NCBI GenBank assembly: GCA_032718475.1
Contig: JAUCBJ010004871.1
Location: forward strand, 1 to 24,153
Reading direction: 5' to 3'
DNA from: Nemertoderma westbladi
Taxonomy: Eukaryota; Xenacoelomorpha; Nemertodermatida; Nemertodermatidae
Length of the DNA: 24,153 nt
Shown here: piece after piece, positions 17,775 through 24,153 of the stretch
How positions within the stretch are numbered: the first letter of the stretch is position 1
Layout of the letters: each line of letters starts with the position of its first letter
Translations under genes and position numbers: made by a program
The notes under the pieces: generated by a model
Seen by the model: only the letters and a program-made list of their open reading frames with translations
Told to the model about the DNA's origin: nothing
Databases searched by the model: none

Positions 17775-17848
17775 ATTTGCATAAATTGACCCACCCCCTG
17801 CCCTAACAGTGTCAATTCGCTAAGGCTCCGCCAACTTCGTGGCTCGCC
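17775..17848 (+). repeat. 69-bp tail unit, copy 2, with 5-bp insertion
   Basis: Starts ATTTGCATAAATTGACCCAC, carries an extra TGCCC inside the C-rich part and ends GGCTCGCC, followed by CCACAA as after copy 1. Confidence 0.9.
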
Positions 17849-18210
17849 CCACAAACATGATTTATTAGCGAATGTTAATTAACCCGTTAGGTGGGTTAAT
17901 TAGTATTTGAGTATTTATTCATTCTGAAACCCTCAGCCAATTGAGGCTATATAGGCCTAATTGTTATTAATTAATAATTTTATATAATTATATAATTAAT
18001 TAATTAATTATATACTAATTATTAACGATTTTGACATGCATGGATCATGTCAATGGAGACAGCAGGGAAAGTAGACGCAAAACCCGCCTTGGCGAATTAA
18101 TATCCCGCTTCAATGTTGAATTCTCAATTTAGGGTAAGGAGCAGGTTACAGTGGCACGATATTTTAACCAAAACAATATACTATTTTTGAGAGTAATCAG
18201 CTGTTATTTG
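17849..18210. other. Intergenic, AT-rich, no gene recognised
   Basis: Contains a TTAAT/ATTAAT-rich low-complexity stretch around 17,960-18,020. No coding or RNA signal was seen. Confidence 0.6.
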
Positions 18211-18235
18211 CCCCCCCCCCCCCCCCCCCCCCCCC
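18211..18235 (+). repeat. C25 homopolymer
   Basis: Twenty-five C, immediately downstream (minus-strand sense) of the LINE remnant. It is the longest of the window's poly-C/G runs. Confidence 0.93.
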
Positions 18236-18243
18236 TATCTGTG

Positions 18244-18504
18244 TCAATGAGAGAGTTTTACTGCCCAGACCGAGTGGCAGTGTTTCCGTGAGAGCCGGGT
18301 TCGTCCGGGATTGTCGAGACAATGACACAAACCTGTCTAGTCGCGATTCGATTTGTATATTTCCAAGGAGCATCCGAAGAGATCTCGGATGTTGCTCGGA
18401 ACAGCGTTAAATAGTTGCGGTCCAAACACAGTAAAGCTCGATTCTACTATCGGTTTTACTTTTAGTGCTGGTATTTCCATGGCTACACACACAACCCAAC
18501 CCCC
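18244..18504 (-). pseudogene. LINE reverse-transcriptase C-terminus, degraded
   Basis: The minus-strand translation includes ESSFTVFGPQLFNAVPSNIR, then DLFGCSLEIYKSN, and after an in-frame TAG (18340-18338) DNPGRTR. Non-LTR retrotransposon polyproteins end with a block of the form 'SFxVRGPxLFNxLPxxIRxLxGCSxxxFKxxLD...PDxPxxxxY...SNSL', which this matches closely. Only this terminal part is present, it is interrupted by a stop, and upstream it breaks off at another stop. It is therefore a dead 5'-truncated copy. The plus-strand open frame over the same bases is a shadow. Confidence 0.72.
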
Positions 18505-18578
18505 CTATCTGCTATCTGCAACTACTAGTAGAGTTGTTGTCCTTGGCAGGTTTGGATTGATTGCTAAAATACTAATAC

Positions 18579-18584
18579 AATACT
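18579..18584 (+). repeat. Left target-site duplication AATACT
   Basis: Directly repeated at 19775-19780, immediately outside the terminal inverted repeats of the 18585-19774 element. Confidence 0.75.
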
Positions 18585-19774
18585 GGGGTAAATCTTTTCG
18601 ACCTACGCGTAGGCCTACGCGTAGCTACGCGTAGCTACGCGTAGCTACGCGTAGTTTGTAACTTCCATTCCTGTCATTTACCGGTAGGGCCAGACTTACT
18701 GCCTTTTTAACAACTACGCGTAGGTGTTTTAAAACTACGCGTAGTTATTTTGGAACTACGCGTAGGTATTTTGAAACTACGCGTAGGTGCTACGCGTAGC
18801 TACGCGTAGGTGCTACGCGTAGCAGTCCTGATAACAATGATTTTTCATTTCAGGTCCGGTAGGGTTGAGTTGTTAGGCAAGTATCGGTATATGTCAGGTA
18901 TCTGATTATCAGATAAATGTAATAACAGAATCGGAAACTCATATCTCTACATACAGCACTGGTAATAAATAATATTCGGCTCTTTCACATACAAACACAG
19001 AGGATGAATAAAAAGTAAACTTAAAATTCACGTCTCATGATTCAAGTATCTTTGTTTCCATTGGATTATTTAAATATTGAACAGTAGTAAATAAAGCGAC
19101 CAGTCTACCGGTGAAGAGGTTAAGCGAAAGCTGATTAATACTGCATATAATCAAATTGTTTGGTCAAATAACAAGTGCAACCAATCATGGTAGACAATTT
19201 AGTCTCCCCCTTCCCTTGTCAAGGGGTTAACATATTAAATACAGTATATCCTTGCCCTATCGTGAACAAAGGCAATAAAAAGCATAGAGAATCGATAAGA
19301 ACCATCGGCCTATTTCCTTTGTAAACTATTTTTGAACTCTAAACATTAATTATTAACACATTTTACCGCCCGCAACGCATGAAGTGAAGAATATGTAGTC
19401 TTCGCGTATTCCTCTATATAGAGTATACAGGTATAGGATAAATTACTGTTGAAAGCATTTGATGGTTGTGGGTTGTTTATTGAACATACCGTATTGTGTC
19501 TTATTTTAGTACTGACTCGCTTGGAATACGTAAGCCTACTAATGATAAACGACGTATAGGCATAGTTATGGGTAGCACCTATGCGTAGGTCGCGTAGGAC
19601 CTACGCGTAGCTACGCGTAGCACCTACGCGTAGCTACGCGTAGCACCTACGCGTAGTTATTGTTAAAACTCTGAAACTGGTGATATATGACCCAATGTTG
19701 ACAACTACGCGTAGCTACGCGTAGCTACGCGTAGCTACGCGTAGGCCTACGCGTAGGTCGAAAAGATTTACCCC
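18585..19774. mobile_element. 1,190-bp non-autonomous DNA transposon with CTACGCGTAG-rich 72-bp inverted ends
   Basis: Left end 18585-18656 and right end 19703-19774 are perfect inverted repeats, starting GGGGTAAATCTTTTCGAC and followed by five copies of the palindrome CTACGCGTAG. Further copies lie subterminally: about seven at 18712-18823 and about five at 19600-19660. The element is flanked by the 6-bp direct repeat AATACT. No transposase is encoded; the interior is AT-rich without a credible ORF. A 6-bp duplication is unusual for common superfamilies (Dada is reported with 6-7 bp, hAT mostly 8). I leave it unassigned. It ends about 220 bp before the NOC4 start codon. Confidence 0.85.
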
Positions 19775-19780
19775 AATACT
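19775..19780 (+). repeat. Right target-site duplication AATACT
   Basis: Matches 18579-18584 in direct orientation. Confidence 0.75.
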
Positions 19781-19950
19781 GCAATAATCAATCATATATG
19801 CCTCCCGTCAGCCCAGCACTGTGTTTTTGCAGTTGATACCAACAAGAACAACACATGAACACATCAATCACAATCGCAAATACACAAATAATAGTATTGT
19901 AACAGGTCTGTTCTGGTCTTACTTCTGTCATCTGCCACTTTATTAAAATT

Positions 19951-19969
19951 TATTTTCCTCCTGTGTCAG
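19951..19969 (+). promoter_or_regulatory. 3' splice-site-like sequence ahead of NOC4
   Basis: TATTTTCCTCCTGTGTCAG is a pyrimidine tract ending in CAG, 28 nt before the NOC4 ATG. It could be the acceptor of a 5' UTR intron or of a trans-spliced leader, or chance. The distance to the transposon end (19774) leaves little room for an independent promoter. Confidence 0.35.
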
Positions 19970-19997
19970 TTAATAATTACGTGCTATTTCTTGCAAG

Positions 19998-21578
19998 ATG
20001 AGCAATTCGAAAAAATCAGCGAACCGTGATCCTTCAGAATCCGGTCACTCGAAGAAGGAATCCATCGATCGACTTACCGAGCAATATTTGTTAGATCCGA
20101 CAAAAGTCAACCTAATCGCGGACATTATCGCATTCTCGCGAAGCCAACGGCGATCCATTCAGTTGGCCTTAATATCATCTTTCAATCGAATATTCGTGAA
20201 ACAGTTAAAGAGACGTGTTTCTATATCCTTAGATGGAGACAACGGACGATTAAATGAACTATACTTGGAGGCAATAAACGTACTCAAGTTATTCGTTAAG
20301 GGAAACCAAAATAAAGTTGTATCAGCCTTGGCTTTAACATGTCTAATAAAGTTCTTATCTATCGAATCTTCGAAAACAGTTCGAAATTCAGATGAATTTA
20401 AATTCCCCACCGATATATTAAACGTTATTATTGATGCTTTACTCGGAAGAGGTGATGATACCGGGGAACTTTTAAATCAATTCGAGGAATATTTAGTTTA
20501 TGATGATGTTCGGTACTTTACCATGTTGCACATTTTTCATTTATTACAAAACGGGGAACCCGACGTCGAACGAAATATTTTTCAAATTCTAAAATCCCTC
20601 CAAAAAACTTTTTCAGCCGCCGTTACCCTGGAGAATAAACTCCACTTTATTAACTTCCTATGCCGCCATAATCATACGGAGGAACTAAAACCCGGCAAAG
20701 TTCGCGAACACCGACGTCTGTTCGGGAACTTATGGGCCAAATTCCTCTCTAGTTTCCGGGACTCGGGTCTCCACAAACCGATTCTCCTGCACATAAACCT
20801 TGTGATCCCTCTCGTCAGCTCCCCAGCGCTGTTCGCCGACTTCCTTACCAACTCGTTCGACCGGGGCGGCGCCATCGCGCTGCTCTCGCTCCGAAGTCTC
20901 TTCGTCCTCCTCAACCGACACAACGTTAACTACCCCGACTTCTACGCCAAACTCTACTCCCTGTTCCTCCCGACTGTCCTCCGCTCCTCCTATCGCTCGC
21001 GATTCTTTCATCTCGCCGATCTCTTCCTCTCCTCCTCCCATCTCCCGGCCTACGTGGTAGCCGCATTCGCTAAACGCCTCGCCCGACTCGCTCTCGTCGC
21101 CCCCACCGACGCCGTCTCTCTCATCGTCACCTTCATTCTCAACCTCATCCGTCGACATCCCGCCTGTCGGCCGCTCCTAAATCGCTGCGACGTCACCAAC
21201 AACAATGTGGCTGACACTAACGGCGAGGTCACTGACCCCGGCGACCACCGAATTCTTCCCAACCTCGAGGTCATTGACCCCTATCTTCCCAACGAACCCG
21301 ATCTAAGTAAATGTGAAGCTTTAAACTCGTCGCTATGGGAACTACAGACCCTCCGTCAGCACTGCAATCACTCGGTTGCCAAGGCAACCCGACACATCCT
21401 CCAACCCCTGGGACTCAAGGAGGATGACATTTCAGAGCTGTTGGATTTAACTTCGGAAACGAATCTCGATAGGGAACTGGCGGTAAAGAGGTTGAAGGTT
21501 GTAGATGTGCCTATCAACATGAACCCACCTAACGGGTTGTTTGATAGCAACGATGTTTACTCCTTTACTAATACTTAA
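19998..21578 (+). CDS. NOC4L: Nucleolar complex protein 4 homolog (NOC4/NOC4L), single exon
   Basis: 526-residue protein of the CBF/Mak21 family. NOC4 pairs with NOP14 in the nucleolus and is needed for 40S subunit maturation and export. The signature block FFHLADLFLSSSHLPAYVVA, then AFAKRLARLALVAPTDA and LIRRHPACRPLL, lies around residues 335-400, as in human NOC4L. Other matches are EYLVYDDVRY (about 163-172), VREHRRLFGNLW, YPDFYAKLYSLF and, near the C-terminus, DPYLPNEPD followed by SSLWELQTL. Length is close to human NOC4L (516). The ATG has A at -3 and the first 20 residues are a polar, Lys/Ser-rich leader, so a start here is reasonable. The whole protein is in one uninterrupted frame, although the human gene has many introns. 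Base composition shifts from AT-rich in the first third to GC-rich at about 20,640-21,300. No stop or frameshift suggests a pseudogene. Confidence 0.95.
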   Translation: MSNSKKSANRDPSESGHSKKESIDRLTEQYLLDPTKVNLIADIIAFSRSQRRSIQLALISSFNRIFVKQLKRRVSISLDGDNGRLNELYLEAINVLKLFVKGNQNKVVSALALTCLIKFLSIESSKTVRNSDEFKFPTDILNVIIDALLGRGDDTGELLNQFEEYLVYDDVRYFTMLHIFHLLQNGEPDVERNIFQILKSLQKTFSAAVTLENKLHFINFLCRHNHTEELKPGKVREHRRLFGNLWAKFLSSFRDSGLHKPILLHINLVIPLVSSPALFADFLTNSFDRGGAIALLSLRSLFVLLNRHNVNYPDFYAKLYSLFLPTVLRSSYRSRFFHLADLFLSSSHLPAYVVAAFAKRLARLALVAPTDAVSLIVTFILNLIRRHPACRPLLNRCDVTNNNVADTNGEVTDPGDHRILPNLEVIDPYLPNEPDLSKCEALNSSLWELQTLRQHCNHSVAKATRHILQPLGLKEDDISELLDLTSETNLDRELAVKRLKVVDVPINMNPPNGLFDSNDVYSFTNT

Positions 21579-21689
21579 ACTCCACTGTAATATTCTGGTG
21601 AGGAATGAGTTTGGAATTGGAATATGAATATGAATCAAATTTAATATCTTAAATATTAACAACATCATGAATTCCTTTTAAGTTTTTAA

Positions 21690-21695
21690 ATTAAA
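21690..21695 (+). terminator. Possible poly(A) signal ATTAAA of NOC4
   Basis: ATTAAA, the commonest variant of AATAAA, lies about 110 nt after the stop codon and directly before the foldback element. No AATAAA was seen between the stop and the element. Confidence 0.3.
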
Positions 21696-21700
21696 TTAAC

Positions 21701-22215
21701 GGGCGTAATTGAAGACTCCTCGTTTTAAGCAAGATACTAAATTTTATTAGGTAGGTAAAGCTATTAATATCAAGACTGATTCCGACAACCTACTTCCCTC
21801 TATAAATATTTTGTAGTAGTTAGTTCTTATTACTATTTGTATAGAAAATGTTCCAGAGCATGTTAGCTATTAAAGTAAGGAACAATTATTTTTTGTTCTA
21901 GAACATTTTTTAGAAAAAAATCTGGATTCTATTTAAAACGCTTGGAATCGTTTTAAAACGTGTTTAAAAACTAGTTTCTAGAACCAAAAATATTCGTTCT
22001 ACGATTCTAGAACGTGATTTTTTCTTAAAATTAAAAGCCAACATCTTCTGGAACATTTTCTATACAAATAGTAACAAGAACTAGCTACTACAAAATATTT
22101 ATAGAAGGAAGTAGGATTTCGGAACCAGTGTCGAAATTACTAGCTAAACCTATCTAAAACACTAGCTACCGTAAAATTTTGTATCTTACTTAACGAGGTT
22201 GCTTCAATTACGTCC
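21701..22215. mobile_element. About 515-bp foldback/MITE-like element
   Basis: The left arm (about 21701-21870) and the reverse complement of the right arm (about 22045-22215) match along about 170 bp with scattered differences. They share GCGTAATTGAAG/ACGTAATTGAAG at the tip, CTATAAATATTTTGTAGTAG in the middle and ACTATTTGTATAGAAAATG near the loop. The loop contains further small TTCTAGAA-type palindromes. No ORF and no convincing target-site duplication were found. Confidence 0.8.
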
Positions 22216-22391
22216 ATTGATCAAATTGCAGCAAATGGAAATTTATAGAACTCTCCCCATATCAAAATAGTGTAAAAAAAAACTGGCCTCTTTTTTTAAG
22301 CCTCTCTCTTAGGCCGTATATGGCATAACTACATCCCCACAAATAAATAAAATTATATTCGCCATTGTTCATAATTATCACTTTGAAGCTT
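22216..22391. other. Short spacer without a recognised feature
   Basis: AT-rich with short A and T runs and an ATAAATAAA at about 22,343. Nothing else is supported. Confidence 0.5.
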
Positions 22392-22570
22392 TTACGGCCG
22401 TGAGGTATTCGCGTTAGCAGTTAGTCGCCATGGTATGTAAAGATGGACAGACATGACGGATGTTATGCACGGCACCACCACCTCACGTCCAATCGCGACC
22501 GGTGGGAGTTGGAAAATATTGGCGTGCCAATCGACAACTATATCATATATTTTAGTAAATTGAGTAGAAA
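22392..22570 (-). pseudogene. Possible LINE-associated protein fragment
   Basis: The minus-strand frame reads DIVVDWHANIFQLPPVAIG then REVVVPCITSV. Its pattern (V-x-W-x-x-N-(I/L)-F-x-(L/V)-P...G-(R/K)) resembles a block I recall upstream of reverse-transcriptase domains in invertebrate LINE polyproteins ('VHWRRNIFxVPxGxxGKxFVxE'). Only about 30 residues are similar. The frame then runs into the 29-bp minisatellite on its upstream side. Chance cannot be excluded. Confidence 0.3.
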
Positions 22571-22577
22571 TGTCTAT

Positions 22578-24153
22578 TGACGATTCCAGAGGGGGCCAGT
22601 GGTCCAGCACCAATACCAGAAGGGGCCCGGGGTCCAGCACCAATACCAGAGGGGGCCGTGGTCCAGCACCACTACCAGAGGGGGCCGTGGTCCAGCACCA
22701 ATACCAGAGGGTGCCGGGGTCCAGCACCAACCAGGGTGGGGCCTGGGGGCCAGCACCACTACCAGAGGGGGCCGTGGTCCAGTACCAATACCAGAGGGTG
22801 CCGGGCTCCAGCACCATTACCAGAGGGGGCCGGGGTCCAGCACCAATACCAGAGGGGGCCGGTGGTCCAGCACCATTACCAGAGGGGCCGGGGTCCAGCA
22901 CCATTACCAGAGGGGGCCGTGGTCCAGCACCAATACCAGAGGGTGCCGGGGTCCAGCACCAACAGGGTGGGGCCTGGGGGCCAGCACCACTACCAGAGGG
23001 GGCCGTGGTCCAGCACCAATACCAGAGGGTGCCGGGGTCCAGCACCATTACCAGAGGGGGCCGGGGTCCAGCACCAATACCAGAGGGGCGCTCGGGGGTC
23101 CAGCACCAATACCAGAGGGGGCCGGGGTCCAGCACCACTACCAGAGGGGGCCGTGGTCCAGCACCAATACCAGAGGGGGCCTGGGTCCAGCACCAACAGG
23201 GTGGGGCCCGGGGTCCAGCACCACTACCAGAGGGGGCCGTGGTCCAGCACCAATACCAGAGGGTGCCGGGGTCCAGCACCATTACCAGAGGGGGCCGGGG
23301 TCCAGCACCAATACCAGAGGGGGCCGGGGTCCAGCACCAATACCAGAGGGGGGCGGGGTCCAGCACCATTACCAGAGGGGGCCGTGGTCCAGCACCAATA
23401 CCAGAGGGGGCCGGGGTCCAGCACCATTACCAGAGGGGACCGGGGTCCAGCACCAATACCAGAGGGGGCCGGGGTCCAGCACCACTACCAGAGGGGGCCG
23501 GGGTCCAGCACCATTACCAGAGGGGGCCGGGGTCCAGCACCAATATCAGAGGGGGCCGGGGTCCAGCACCAATACCAGAGGGGGCCGGGGTCCAGCACCA
23601 CTACCAGAGGGGGCCGGGGTTCAGCACCAATACCAGAGGGGGCCGGGGTCCAGCACCATTACCAGAGGGGGCCGGGGTCCAGCACCAATACCAGAGGGGG
23701 CCGGGGTCCAGCACCACTACCAGAGGGGGCCGGGGTCCAGCACCATTACCAGAGGGGGCCGGGGTCCAGCACCAATACCTGAGGGGGCCTGGGTCCAGCA
23801 CCACTACCAGAGGGGGCCGGGGTCCAGCACCACTACCAGAGGGGGCCGGGGTCCAGCACCAATACCTGAGGGGGCCGGGGTCCAGCACCATTTCCAGAGG
23901 GGGCCGGGGTCCAGCACCAATACCTGATGGGGCCGGGGTCCAGCACCATTACCAGAGGGGGCCGGGGTCCAGCACCACATACCAGAGGGGGCCGGGGTCC
24001 AGCACCACTACAAGAGGGGGCCGGGGTCCAGCACCATTACCAGAGGGGGCCGTGGTCCAGCACCAATACCTGAGGGGGCCGGGGTCCAGCACCACTACCA
24101 GAGGGGGCCGGGGTCCAGCACCACTACCAGATGGGGCCGGGGTCCAGCACCAA
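22578..24153. repeat. 29-bp G-rich minisatellite, continues beyond window
   Basis: About 54 units by length, of the form GGGGTCCAGCACCANTACC followed by AGAGGGGGCC. N is mainly A (AATACC) or T (ATTACC), with a third class reading CTACC. Three longer-range variants containing CAACAGGGTGGGGCC or similar interrupt it near 22,730, 22,965 and 23,195. Each unit has a G5 and a G4 run two bases apart on the plus strand. Because 29 is not a multiple of 3 and the unit has no stop in any frame, long open frames appear on both strands. They are not evidence of a gene. Confidence 0.95.

Noticed and set aside
18280-18325. tRNA-like GGTTCGTCC word with surrounding stem
   Set aside because: No acceptor, D-arm or anticodon stem can be fitted, and the bases are explained by the LINE remnant on the other strand.
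18570-19790. Alternative boundaries of the transposon with a TA or 8-bp duplication
   Set aside because: With TA the outermost bases of the two ends differ, and the 8-bp flanks do not match. Only AATACT gives both perfect inverted ends and a direct repeat.
20159-21274. Antisense open frames within NOC4, one of 142 residues
   Set aside because: They follow from GC-rich codon choice in the conserved NOC4 frame and have low-complexity, glutamate/glycine-rich translations.
22577-23927. Open frames of 400 residues and more (PEGAGVQHQYQRGPG-like) on both strands
   Set aside because: The 29-bp unit has no stop in any frame, so long frames arise automatically. No start context, domain or frame preference is visible.

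Overview
This is a eukaryotic, almost certainly metazoan, genomic window. Its genes carry spliceosomal introns, and most of the sequence is tandem repeats, foldback elements and simple repeats. The two recognisable genes look animal: a CYP3-clan (CYP3A-like) cytochrome P450 and NOC4, the NOC4L-type ribosome-assembly factor. The repeat-rich, AT-rich background, the LINE remnant and the absence of vertebrate repeats suggest a marine invertebrate. I cannot name the phylum from sequence alone.

Layout. (1) 1-11,103, minus strand: the P450 gene. I rebuilt nine exons (422 codons plus 2 nt). They cover the N-terminal anchor, proline hinge, C-helix WxxxR, I-helix AGxET(T), K-helix ExxR and the start of the PERF-like region. 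Every junction has GT/AG and compatible phase. The heme-cysteine exon is not here and should lie beyond position 1. (2) The introns hold different tandem arrays: 34 bp in intron 9, 20 bp in intron 5, 4.75 kb of about 27 bp in intron 4, a 20-bp CACGTG array in intron 3, and 22 bp in intron 1. (3) 11,104-18,240: no recognisable gene. It holds two related composite repeats (267-bp block A, about 289-bp block B, three 315-bp units, a GAC-rich microsatellite and a 69-bp tail), plus a possible minus-strand promoter near 14.3 kb. (4) 18,244-18,504: degraded LINE reverse-transcriptase C-terminus, minus strand. (5) 18,585-19,774: a 1,190-bp DNA transposon with perfect 72-bp terminal inverted repeats built from CTACGCGTAG palindromes, flanked by AATACT duplications. 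(6) 19,998-21,578: complete NOC4 in one exon. (7) 21,701-22,215: a foldback element with inverted arms of about 170 bp. (8) 22,578 to the end: a G-rich 29-bp minisatellite.

The most striking observation is that P450 intron 4 is almost entirely made of tandem copies of its own exon-intron junction. Each unit is the last 17 nt of exon 4 plus the first 10 nt of the intron, and most copies repeat the CAG|GTTGGT donor. Only about 24 nt before the acceptor is unique. Intron 5 of the same gene carries five 20-bp copies of its own 3' splice site. Both look like splice sites caught in tandem amplification, which would fill the following intron with decoy donors and put decoy acceptors before exon 6.

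The two genes show no functional link: one is a predicted microsomal monooxygenase, the other acts in nucleolar 40S ribosome maturation.
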